Below are positions 53,967 to 63,815 of a DNA stretch of 64,000 nt, piece after piece. Position numbers and translations under genes: made by a program. Origin of the DNA: Enoplolaimus lenunculus (taxonomy: Eukaryota > Nematoda > Enoplea > Enoplida > Thoracostomopsidae). Below the pieces are notes generated by a model. It saw nothing but the letters and a program-made list of their open reading frames with translations, was not told the DNA's origin and ran no database searches. Numbering within the stretch: the first letter of the stretch is position 1; each line of letters begins with the position of its first letter. The stretch spans positions 57,919-121,918 of the forward strand of contig JASANG010000363.1 in assembly GCA_030248215.1 (NCBI GenBank), in the 5' to 3' direction.

Positions 53967-54992
53967 CATGCAGTATATGCAAAAAATTCTCAAAGGCGCA
54001 CCATTTTTGTCTGGACAAGCGCCCGGCTATGGGAAATAACAGAAACCACATATGTTTATGTATTCAGTTTTGGGAATTTTGTTGAACGTATAATTTAATT
54101 TGACTTTTCTTTTGATTGTTTTTAAAACATGTTACTTAATAAGTTGCATCAGTCTCAATTCGTTCAGCTTAATTGGATTAATTTTTGGCGCTCGTTTTCG
54201 TTCATACATTAGCTATGTAATTGTTGTGGTATTAATGACGGCAGCAAAGGTTCTTTGAACAACTGCCGATATTTTGGTAGTAATGCTACCAAAACTGCCA
54301 CAGTTTTATATACTGCAACAGATGGCGCGGTTGTTTTGTGAAGAAATCGGCTGTAGAATTCGCGCGAAAACGTTTCAGATTGATTTAATTTTCAAAAAGT
54401 ATAAAATCAGAGTAATGCAATTTGATTGTCATGCCAGATCGTATCCGTACCCGCAGCAGGTCTCCTAATATGAAGTTGCGGATGCAGTGGGATTTCATTG
54501 TGTATAGCCAAGTTCGCGATTGGTTTAAATTTTAGCCTAAATTTTTTGCAGATACTGAGTTAACATTGTTGAGTCTGTAGCCGGTGTGGTTTAATTGGTT
54601 AATTTTTTTGGTTAGTGTTGTCCATGCGTTTAGCTCTTGTACACTTGCGCTACATTTAAGGTTAAGGCTTAGGCTTAGGCTTAGGCAAACGGTTGGTTTT
54701 TATAGCGTTTGAAATGTCGGCAAAAATGTGACAGCCGATTTTCAGAGTGCTTACTGGGTATGGACTGGAGATGCTTGTTAGTGGTTATTGTAACTTTTCA
54801 AAAGCTGAAACTGAGATTGAAGCTTCCATCACTGGAGTCCTAAAGACGGTGGCCAGGGTCAGGCAAGGGTCCGCGGTGTTTTTGGTGTATTATTAATGTT
54901 ATATAACACTTCAATAAATGGTAATTGCGCAATTTGTTGAGGATAAATATAGGTTAACAGTTAAAAATTAAGCAATATTATACGTACATACA
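53967..54992. other. No gene seen; TTAGGC run at 54658-54692
   Basis: Three exact consecutive TTAGGC hexamers preceded by AAGGTTAAGGC. Two frames of 64-93 residues are unrecognised. Confidence 0.4.
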
Positions 54993-55188
54993 TACTGGCG
55001 GGTTCACGGGGGCCTGTCCCAGTCTATGCGATGCGTCCAACAAAAGGAATGAAAACCAAAATCGGATGAAGATTTAGTACAAAAATTGCGTTTCACTCGT
55101 TGGTCGAGAGTTTTTTCACTATTATGTATCACGCTGACGCTACCTACCTCCCCTGTTAAAAATTTCTGGATCCGCCCGCTACTGTACG
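54993..55188. mobile_element. Family B-type relative (GGCGGGTTC...GGATCCGCC)
   Basis: ACTGGCGGGTTCACGGGGGC to TTTCTGGATCCGCCCGCTAC, with AAAAATTGCGTTTCACTCG inside. The termini resemble family B but the interior differs. TACGTACA and TACGTATA flank it loosely, so the duplication is only suggestive. Confidence 0.5.
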
Positions 55189-55446
55189 TATATATGTACG
55201 TATATTTAGGTTCTGTTGCATTTGTATATTTATGGACTTGGGTTGGTTCCCGAATACACACACAGAGAGAGACCCATCAGCTTGAAAGCCCAAAGTCAAT
55301 GGAGAGAAACTGCCAGCGGCAGGATTAAGTTTTACGGATTAAGCTGTTAATGAGAATTTAGGGCAAGTTTTGTGATTATCTGTGTAAGTTAGAAAGGATT
55401 CGTTTGATGATGATGCTGGAATGGAAAACGGTTGCTTGCATTGTTG

Positions 55447-55613
55447 TGGTGACGGCCGCAGTTAGGAGGATTTTGGAAAGGTGTCAGGTATTGTAAAATT
55501 TTTGAAGGGAGAGTTGTGTTGTTGCCAAGAGAAAAAATGTCTAAAACTCCTGGTCAAAAATCGCAAATGGGGTCTTGACGATTGAAACGCACTTCCTGGC
55601 TACACCCTTGGTG
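55447..55613. mobile_element. Family N repeat
   Basis: GTTAGGAGGATTTTGGAAAG matches 39780-39800, and the end GACGATTGAAACGCACTTCC then TGGCTACACCC matches other family N copies. Flanking GTGACGGC/GTGACAGT agree at 6/8, a weak hint of hAT-type insertion. Confidence 0.5.
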
Positions 55614-56037
55614 ACAGTATAAGGTCCAGGTTTTCAAGTTGGAGATTCAAAGTAGATTTTGTAGGCTTTAGAGTGTGCTTTAAACAAGGGCAAATATTTA
55701 AATACTATAGTATACGAAAGCAGTTTGCCACAAAAAACATTAACGTTACATTGTAAGTAATTACAAATAAACATCGCATGATAATACAGCTGGTTAGAAT
55801 AAATTCGTAATTTGAAACAAATTTATTTGGTCCAAGGTTTAATGTGAAAAAGAGCGAGAGTCGGTGTAGTATTTGTGGTTGAGTCTTGATTCAGTTTGTA
55901 GGGCGGCTTCGAAATCAATTCTTCCAGGTCATTGCGGTATACTGTTTATTTGGTACTCGTGGTGTGACGTAGTATATGATTTGTTTGGGCTTTTGGATAC
56001 TGGCCGCTATAAACAAACGATGTGTGCCGTACATACT
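55614..56037. other. No gene seen
   Basis: One 79-residue frame (55873-56112) that runs into the next repeat; unrecognised. Confidence 0.3.
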
Positions 56038-56265
56038 CTTATAAGGCGTGTATTCAAAGGGAGGGGTAGAGCGGATATATGGATATCCCCTTTGAAACTT
56101 TTGGACAGATAAGAAAAAAGTACTTTTAATAGGGTGTAAAGTAGACTTTTATGGATCCTATACTTTATGGATCCTATACATTTATGGATCCTAGAAATTA
56201 TAAATTGGTCACATGACGTTATCCCCTGTCGGATTGAAATGCAATGCTGGCTACACCTCTGACTC
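56038..56265. mobile_element. Family N repeat with internal 16-bp tandem
   Basis: GTGTATTCAAAGGGAGGGGT start also opens the 59.5-kb copy. The closing ATTGAAATGCAATGCTGGCT then ACACCTCTG is family N. TTTATGGATCCTATAC occurs in three tandem units at about 56146-56194. Confidence 0.5.
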
Positions 56266-56675
56266 TTATATGATTAGAAGCTGCTCTCGAAGTATGATAC
56301 AGGTTTTGCTACATAGAAGAAGATGCATGGACAGCGTTTGTTACGTGGGATATCATGAGTGGAAGTCGCATAGCGCGGCGGTAGTAAAATGAAATCCCTA
56401 AAGCGAAAACGATTGTGACCCTGGCGCAAGTTCAGCGACGACAACAATGGAAGTGGGGGGTGGGATGCTGCTGGACCCATTGAAATTTTATTGCCGATTA
56501 GAAATTTGTGAACTTATTTTTTTCGTCCGATCCATCAGGAATGACACAACATTCGCATCGCTGCTACACCTGCTGTTGGTGTACCCTGAAACCCAAAACT
56601 TGTGGGTCGCGTTTGTGTTACTCACGATTGTCGTGTTGTGCATGCTCTGTGAGTCGTTGTTTATTGTTATTGTCT
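56266..56675. other. No gene seen
   Basis: An 83-residue forward frame (56447-56698) with a hydrophobic stretch (LWVAFVLLTIVVLCMLCESL) ends inside the next element. It is more likely chance than a gene. Confidence 0.3.
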
Positions 56676-56688
56676 TTGCTAGTATGAA

Positions 56689-56956
56689 GAGTGCATGATG
56701 CAAGAGTATGCAACTCTTGGAGTTCCGCATGGTACAAAATGTACCATTTAAGGGGGGGGGTCGATGTCACATGCAATGCCTCTAAATTAAACTATAAGCG
56801 GAGCGTTTTAGATGCCGGATATATACAGTGCCATGGTTTGCATAGTGTTGTACCACCCTCTACATAAGGGGGGTCGGCCAAAAAACGTAACGCGTGCTGG
56901 GTACATTTTGTGCCATGCGGAACCCCAAGAGTTGCATACTCTTGTATCATGCACTC
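56689..56956. mobile_element. MULE-like element with 55-bp inverted repeats
   Basis: A 268-bp element with long terminal inverted repeats at 56689-56743 and 56901-56956 (GAGTGCATGATGCAAGAGTA, GCAACTCTTGG and GTTCCGCATGG on the left, complementary on the right, about 90% paired). Flanks TTGCTAGTATGAA (56676-56688) and TTGCTAGTATTAA (56957-56969) match at 12/13. If the ends include the shared AAGAGTGC/GCACTCTT, the duplication becomes about 9 bp. Long inverted repeats with 9-11-bp duplications are typical of Mutator-like elements. It is non-coding, so a non-autonomous copy. Confidence 0.8.
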
Positions 56957-56969
56957 TTGCTAGTATTAA

Positions 56970-57773
56970 TAACTTAAAAGCGAATTTTAAAGTGATTTTA
57001 TGAGGATTGTTCTATAACACAGTGGATCATACAATGGTTACATTTGGTAGTAAATTTGTGCTGGATAGGGTTGAAATGACGGGAGACGATGGAATATTAT
57101 AATTTGTACAATTTGGGACGCAGATTCGTTTGCTGTATGAACGGTTGCAGTTGCGTTTAGTTTTGCGAAAGATGATATTAAGGTGATGTTGAGATTTAAT
57201 GAATAATCTGGCGGCTCGTATGTGAGGTTTTGTTCCTTAGTTGATGCACGCGTATTGGTTTTAACGTATTCCTACTATTATACACGATTCGAACTAAGAT
57301 TTGACGCTGGAATTGATACAAATATGTATCAAAACAATTTGGTTGATATCATCTTTATCATAATTCGCTGGTGAGTTTTTAGGTTTTTATGCCTTAGATA
57401 ACAACCTCAACTCGTCAACATTATACTCGTGTATATTGGTTTTGTAATGTTTTTACTGCTGCTGCATATGAAGGCAAAGACACTACGTATATATGCATCA
57501 GGGTTTTTTTAACTGATGTGCAGTATCAGCATGAGGTTTATTTTGTCTCGACGCATCCGCATGTCACAGGGTCGTTGAAATTGTCATTTTGTCGGAAGCC
57601 CCGCCACGTGTCACTTGGTTAGATGGTTAGACCTGTCGTACGTTTTGTTTCTGCAATTTACCGTTAGATTTTGATACAGGCATATAATATCAATAGAATA
57701 TTAATATTTATTGGAACAGCTGAAGTAATGTTGGTTAGTTGGTCAATCAGCGATTTGTTAGTTAGTGCTATAT
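56970..57773. other. No gene seen
   Basis: AT-rich DNA; no gene or repeat family recognised. Confidence 0.3.
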
Positions 57774-57781
57774 GTTCCAGT

Positions 57782-58510
57782 CAGAGGTGTAAATGGGTTA
57801 CCCGCTCTGCGCTTTACTCGCGGATATACCTGCGCAAAATTCTTCTACCCATTACCCGCCTCTACCCGCCCTTTGTTTTTTCTTCTGTGTTCAATACAAT
57901 TGGGTAATTTTGCAGTGTATAGATGTTAGTCACTCGATTTACGTTACAAAAAACTCTATTAGTAACTTTGAAAACAAACCATTCAATAAAAATTGTAACA
58001 CTAGGTATATTGCACATTGCACCGATCATCGGAAAACTAGGTTGTTTGTCGATGAATGATCATATCAGTGAATCAGAACGTTCTTGTCTGTACGAAATCA
58101 TTGTAGTTAAGATCGTGTATTCACACATTTCTTTATGGTTTTGTCGTATTTTATCTTAAGATTTCATTCAGAAAACTTGTGAATGTATTGTTCCAACTCA
58201 AAGAAAGATATAACTTCTATAGGGACAGCGAGATTGGGTGTACTCCAAAAATTGCTAGTGAAATGTATGTGTGAAGTTTTACCGTATGCATGGTCCTAAT
58301 TTAGACAGAATCATAATCTTAGCACCTGCTTTATTTGTGAGGGATACTTATGTACTTGAAGCCGCTGTTTGCCGTCTATGAAAACTTTAGGCTCATAAAA
58401 TGCACAAATTTTTATCTGCGCTTTGAAATTCTTTACCCAAGGGTATACAGCGTCAAAATTTTCTAACCCGTACCCGCGTTACCCACGGGTAGCGTGCAGC
58501 TGTAGCTCTG
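57782..58510. mobile_element. hAT-like element Q, 729 bp, non-autonomous
   Basis: Starts CAGAGGTGTAAATGGGTTAC and ends GCAGCTGTAGCTCTG, an inverted pair, with GGGTTACCCGC, TACCCGCCTCTACCCGCC and CCCGTACCCGCGTTACCC words near both ends. Flanks GTTCCAGT (57774-57781) and GTGCCACT (58511-58518) match at 6/8. CAGAG...TACCCG termini with 8-bp duplications fit hAT. The 78-88-residue frames inside show no transposase motif. Confidence 0.7.
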
Positions 58511-58518
58511 GTGCCACT

Positions 58519-59124
58519 ATCACTGCTGTGCTGTGTGCGTATGTGTTTCGGGAATTTGTTGCTTTGATGTAATTTTCTCTTAGTTTAAACGATGAAATAT
58601 ATATACTAAATTTTAACCTACCGAGGCATTGTACCAAATTCGAAATTCTATTTTGGGGATAGCAATGTACGTACGTTTTGAATCGAAAGAGAGAGACAGA
58701 CAGACGAATAATAAGCCAGGTTTGTGATTGTTGATTCAGGCTATACTTCGTAGTTCATATGTAAGTGGGTTGAAAGCGAAATATTCGATGTATCCATCCT
58801 TGTTAAGGTTGTTTAAACAATTTCATTGGATGAGCGTTTTGGTGTATCATGATCGTAGTATTTATAGTCGAATATGTATGGGTGGTGAACAATGTTTTAT
58901 TTTGGTTTATTATTTTTGGCTTAATTAATTTGTTCTGGCTGAAGTTTAGCTATACTTCGAATTGAAATATATACATGGGTTGTTCAGATTTGTTGTATAG
59001 GGTTCAGGGTGAACTTTATTTGGCACCGTTATGCCGTACCGTGAGAGTGACGACTGTTGCACAAGTTTCGAAAAATAAGTTGGAATAATATGACAATTTT
59101 TCATAATTTTTCGAATGAGAGATA
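58519..59124. other. No gene seen
   Basis: A 66-residue forward frame (58728-58928) is unrecognised; GAGA-type tract near 58688-58706. Confidence 0.3.
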
Positions 59125-59235
59125 TTTTCAATACCGGAAAATTCCGGTGAAAAAATGCCGGATTTATTACCGGAACCAGGTAATTAAAAATACCGGATTT
59201 CCCAAGTGGAACCGAAATTTCGGTTGCACCCTGAT
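59125..59235 (-). mobile_element. Family C right-end fragment
   Basis: CAATACCGGAAAATTCCGG, TACCGGAACCAGG and the closing ATTTCGGTTGCACCCTG give a family C end. A possible left end, CAGGGTGAAC, lies at 59005 but lacks a matching flank. Confidence 0.5.
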
Positions 59236-59536
59236 ATATATAAGTATTATTGACGTAATTGTGTTTGCAAATATATACGTAGTGTATGCTGATTGAAATT
59301 ATTTTAAAACAGGTTAATTATGGGAATCAATACAGATTTGCCGATGAGATTTTTTTAAACATAACGAAAATACTCAGAGACAAGTATTGTTGCTGCCAGT
59401 GTTTTTGTCTTACAGTTAAAGTTATCGAATATTAAAACAATTGATATTTTATGTTTGATTTACTGTTATTATTGTAAATTATATCGTTTAGTATCGTGTG
59501 AACACGCGAAAACGTTATATAGCATACATCATATTG
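59236..59536. other. No gene seen
   Basis: AT-rich; nothing recognised. Confidence 0.3.
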
Positions 59537-59704
59537 GTGTATTCAAGGGGAGAGATAGAAGGGATGTAATATGTTCATTTCTGGAATTGTTGGAGAGAGG
59601 CAAGAAGTATTTATTGAACAGGGTTTGGAATAACTTTTCCCGATACTCGGAAGTGGAAAAGTTGGTTTTTGAAATGAATTTTATGCCGAAATGAAATCAT
59701 AGCT
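59537..59704. mobile_element. Family N repeat
   Basis: GTGTATTCAAGGGGAGAGAT start and TGCCGAAATGAAATCATAGC end repeat the family N layout. A 79-residue frame runs through it and is repeat sequence. Confidence 0.45.
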
Positions 59705-60657
59705 ACGATCATAATACATTAGTGTGTGATTATACACAGTATATATAACATTAGGTGTTGATTTTAACATTACAGAGCGATTGCGATTGAAGTCGTTTGC
59801 TCCGCTGATTTATTGTTTGGCGCGCGTTAAAGTTTCGGTCCAGGGGGGCGGGTATACGTCATTGAAACGGAATTTGTCGCGTGCGGGGGGGATGCGCATA
59901 TAGAACGCCTATCGTGTTGATATTATGGCTTGTTTTGCATTTGTTTTTGGTTCGATATCTTTAGTGTAGGGGTGTTCCGGTGGCGTACGGGTTTGTGGAC
60001 AATGCCAGAAAAATCAGATGTTTTGAAAGTGGTTCAGTGAGGGTTGTTCTTATTTAGAGTTGGTTTGTCTTGAAGTTATTGGTTCCATTTGAGTCCGTTG
60101 GGGATTTGACAGCAGTTAAGGTTGAAGTATCTTTACGAGTGATAAAAGAAAACATGTAACTCAAAATTTTAGGCGGTTAGCCAGCCAGGGGGATCTGAGC
60201 GGTTCAGGACCACAATCCATGATCCAAGAAAGATAAAAACGTTATATTAATATTACGTGTATAATTCGTGTCGCGAGATTTTTTTTCATACTTGTCAACA
60301 CATAAACGTCGTATCTGGCGGTTAGGTGTCTATACGCATTTCAGAATATTTACGCTAGTCTGAAAGGTGGTAGTACTGTGACTCTGTGGTACCTGACAAT
60401 ATCTTACACTCAGTGTTATCAGACGACCTTAAAATACATTCTATCACGATTAGAATACTAACAGAACTGACTGTATTGTTGAACGCAGTTCAATTTGTTG
60501 TTGTCTTTTGTATCATCGCTGTTTTACTCTGTCAATTTACTTACTGTCCTTAGATGTTTCATGTGTTGTCGTGTGTTGTAAGTGTTGGGGTATATCATAT
60601 ATATACAGTTAACCTTAGTTTTGTACACATCTTTCAAAATTTTGCATTACTCAGTAG
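59705..60657. other. No gene seen
   Basis: No frame of note. A G-rich patch lies near 59842-59852 and 59882-59890. Confidence 0.3.
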
Positions 60658-60846
60658 CGCTGGCGGATCCAGAAATTTGTGACGAGGGTAAGGCCGCGCG
60701 GTATGTAAGAGTGGCGGCGTCATCGAAGCGGACGAGAAGCCAAACGCAATTTTAGTGTGTGAAATCGTAGCCAATTTCTGCGAAATTTCTATCGCTGTTG
60801 GGTGGCGTTGGCGTGGGTGGGTGCGCCCGTTGAATACGACAGTGGC
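60658..60846. mobile_element. Family B-type relative, remnant
   Basis: CGCTGGCGGATCCAGAAATT at left, TACGACAGTGGC at right, with GAAGCCAAACGCAATTTTAG inside as at 15.7 and 45.45 kb. This marks a second GGCGGATCC subfamily distinct from the three intact family B copies. Confidence 0.5.
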
Positions 60847-61679
60847 ATTATTACTCTTATTCAGCCCCAAATACAAGCAACGCAAGAAAATACTTTTGAC
60901 GAATTTGTACGTGTCAACGGTAGTGTCAATAACGATTTTTGTGAATGAGAATTAAATATATTGCGGTTTAAGTATATATGTACATACATATATATGTGAT
61001 ATATACATGCGCCGTGCACGTAAATGGGCGCTGTGCGTTTCTGTAACTCCACAAATTTGTAGTAATTGAAGTTTAGTGATTTTGAACATTGGTAAACGCG
61101 TAGTTTGTTTGTTGGTAGGGTGGCATTGTTGATTTTGTGGTATTTTGGAAGAGACCAAGCTAGCTACTATAGATACCTCTGACACGGGCCCCCGTTCCAG
61201 GAGCACAAAAATTGATCCAAAAACGAGGGTGCACACACATGCGGGGACATGATCTATGATAGCGCGTTTTGTGTACAGTGCTTATTGTTGGAACTGTACG
61301 GTCTGTACGACCGCTGCTCGAAGTTTTGCCCAAAATTAAGGACTACGCCGGGAATCGAATCTCGGTCGTCGGACGCTCGAGCCAAGCATGTTACCACTAC
61401 ACAGTGTGGTTATTGCAACAACTATTTATTTCATATATGTGCATGTATGGCAGTGTTTTTGATTTACATATACTTTACCGTACAAATATATCCGACGCTT
61501 ATTTTCAGTGATATACCGTATAGGTTTGCGCAGGACAACAACTAATGGTTGAACTAAATTTTTCATGCTTATTGCGATCTGTTAGGTATTCCACATAGCT
61601 AAGATGAAGGTTTAAAACGCTTCATACCAATTATATCAAAGTATTAAGAGTAGTGTAGGTTGTGTATAGTAGCGTCATA
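60847..61679. other. No gene seen apart from a tRNA-like stretch
   Basis: Overlapping frames on both strands (60861-61545) are unrecognised. TA-rich palindromic words lie near 60971-61010. Confidence 0.3.
61344..61410 (-). repeat. tRNA-like sequence, possible pseudo-tRNA or SINE head
   Basis: On the reverse strand GTGTAGTGGTAACATGC resembles an A box (61391-61403) and CGAGATTCGATTCCC a B box (61349-61363). CCGAG can pair with CCCGG around the T loop except for one mismatch and an 8-base loop. The acceptor stem is not evident. A pseudogene or SINE is more likely than a working tRNA. Confidence 0.4.
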
Positions 61680-61680
61680 T

Positions 61681-62119
61681 CCGGCTCGTGCAAAAATCGT
61701 CATCCAGCTCCTGCAAACAATCGTCATCCAGCTCCTGCAAAACGTCATCCAGCTCCTGCAAAAAATCGTCATCGGGCTGCTGCAAAAAATCGTCATCGGG
61801 CTCCTGCAAAAAATCGTCATCCAGCTCCTGCAAAAAATTGTCAACCGGCTCCTGCAAAAAATCGTCATCCAGCTCCTGCAAAAAATCGTCATCCAGCTCC
61901 TGCAAATAATTGTCAACCGGCTCCTGGAAAAAATGGTCATCCAGCTCCTGCAAAAAATTGTCAACCGGCTCCTGCAAAAAATCGTCATCCAGCTCCTGCA
62001 AAAAATCGTCATCCAGCTCCTGCAAAGAATTGTCAACCGGCTCCTTCAAAAAATGGTCATCCAGCTCCTGCAAAAAATTGTCAACCGGCTCCTGCAAAAA
62101 ATCGTCATCCGGCTCCTGT
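61681..62119. repeat. 24-bp minisatellite with 120-bp higher-order repeat
   Basis: About 18 units of the type CCAGCTCCTGCAAAAAATCG plus TCAT, all 24 bp except one of 21 bp (about 61732-61752). From 61821 the units group in fives: the same ordered set of variants (including the TTGTCAACCGG and GGAAAAAATGG types) starts at 61821, 61941 and 62061, a 120-bp period. Every length is a multiple of three, so several frames stay open: NRHPAPAK-type and IVIQLLQK-type peptides forward and LQELDDDF/LQEPVDNF peptides in reverse (164-residue frame, 61675-62169). Whether any is translated cannot be judged here; a minisatellite is the default reading. Confidence 0.85.
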
Positions 62120-62124
62120 ATTTT

Positions 62125-62476
62125 AACCTGACTGATTTTTGTTCGTGTAAAATGTTCAAAAAATTGCATTTTATAGGTTATTTTTAATTGGGTTTTGTAA
62201 ATTTATGTTGCCGAGCGGGTTAACAACAGTCAAAAAGTTTTGCGTTTAACCTGTTGATTAGTAATATGATAGTTTCGTTGGTTCAAATAGTAAATTTCAA
62301 AACTCAATTATTAAAATCGGTTACCATTTTTCTGGTGCGTAAACCATGGCTGTGTCATGTTTTATTATCTGGTTGAATCTTGGTGTGTATCTCAATTTGT
62401 CTCTTCTGCTAATATTTGTGAACAGAAGTTAGGTTCAGCAGCCATTTGCTTTGGGGGGTTGTCCTTGTTAGCCTGT
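62125..62476. other. No gene seen
   Basis: AT-rich; the 94-residue frame at 62357-62641 crosses into the following duplication and is unrecognised. Confidence 0.3.
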
Positions 62477-62812
62477 TGGCTAAGCTATACCCGCCCTCGC
62501 CTACCGTTTGCAGCTACGCCGTGGGACACAAATTGTGATTTGAACATCTCATGTTATTCAATCTCTACCCACACAGCCTTGTCTTTCGACGTATCTTTTT
62601 TTGAAAAATTTCAAAATCTCCAAAATGTCAGCATGATTTAATAACTAAGCTACGCCCAACGCTAGCCTACCGTTTGGAGCTACGCCGTGGGACACAAATT
62701 GTGATTTGAACATCTCATGTTACCCAATCTCTGCCCACACATTTTCAATGTATTCGTTTTTTTTGAAAAATTTCAAAATCGTCAAAATCTCAGCGTGATT
62801 TAATTTTAATTC
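62477..62812. repeat. Tandem duplication, two units of about 166 bp
   Basis: CTACCGTTTG (62501 and 62667), GCTACGCCGTGGGACACAAA, TTTGAACATCTCATGTTA and GAAAAATTTCAAAATC recur in order. Units differ by a few substitutions and a short indel near the middle, suggesting a fairly recent duplication. Confidence 0.85.
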
Positions 62813-63544
62813 GTACTGTTGATTGGTGAATTATTTTTATTAAATTCGTTTTCGCACAGGCTTTATATATTATTTGTGAGAGAATATTATTGCGACAAGA
62901 AAAGCGAAATGTTGCTAAGATATTTTTGATTTTCAAGACATACCACAATTTGTCTCTCATTTCTGTAACGTAGAATACGTAGTTTATTTTAAGCGTTGTA
63001 ACTAAAATTTAGATTGTAGTAGTCTTTTTTGTGTTACTGATGTACGTTTACGTTTACACATTGAAAATCAGTTTTGTACGACGCTGTGAGCACAAAAACA
63101 GTTTTCGATATGTCTTTATATTATTTTGATGCAGTTGTGGTTGCAGCGACAGTTAGAATTTCAATGGCGGAATTATATATCAGGGAAAGTCATGAGAGGC
63201 AGGCTCAAATATGCCAAAAAAATTATGTATCTGACCAGGTTTGTGCAAATGAACCCGGCATGCGGTGGATAACAAGAAAAAGTTGTTTACGTAACATGGG
63301 CTGCGTAATTGCTATATATAGTTATCTGATAAGTGTAGTTTGTGTAATTATCGGGTGCCCGGGAGACAGGGAGGGAATACAAGAGAATTTGAGGTTCATG
63401 ACTGGAAATAGTAAGACAGGCACAGTCCACTAATGCAGTTTCGTTAAACGAATATTTGGTACTGGGATCTACACAAAATATTCATGTACCTGCGTGTTGC
63501 AAATTTCAGATGTATCTATAGTTTGCTTCAGAATATCAACGCAA
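62813..63544 (+). other. Unassigned open frame at 63074-63433, otherwise nothing seen
   Basis: A 119-residue forward frame starts at 63074. It has a short hydrophobic stretch (CVIAIYSYLISVVCVIIGC) near its end and no recognisable domain. It does not overlap a repeat family, which makes it the least repeat-like frame in the window, but there is no independent sign that it is a gene. Confidence 0.2.
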
Positions 63545-63815
63545 TGCCAGCCGTATAACTTTTAATACGTTAATATATTTCGTCCCGACGTCCGTTCTGA
63601 AATTTCTCACCTGAAATAAATAAATATTGATTTTTATATCACGGTATTTAACAATTTTATTGCTTATAAATGAAAAAACATATTGCCGAACTTTGAAGGA
63701 TTCGGCTTTTCCACAACCGAATCCGAACCTCAATTTTTTGCCGAATCCGAAACCGAATCTCAAATTTTTGCCGAATCCGAATCCGAACCTTTGTTGCCAC
63801 CCAGCTTCACCATAT
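63545..63815 (-). mobile_element. Family V element (ATTCGG words), copy 2
   Basis: In reverse: GGTTCGGATTCGGATTCGG, GAGGTTCGGATTCGGTTGTG and CGGCAATATGTTTTTTCATT match copy 1 in order. The outer end reads GCTGGGTGGCAAC. The number of ATTCGG words is higher than in copy 1. Mirrored frames with FGFGFGKK or NPNPNL peptides come from the word repeat. Confidence 0.6.

Noticed and set aside
5145-54692. Telomeric or interstitial telomere sequence from TTAGGC runs
   Set aside because: Runs are short, degenerate, in both orientations, and mostly embedded in dispersed families I and J.
61660-62187. Four long frames (130-175 residues) as separate genes
   Set aside because: They overlay the same 24-bp array on both strands, so at most one could be coding. 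The array is kept as a repeat, with the coding question raised as a finding.
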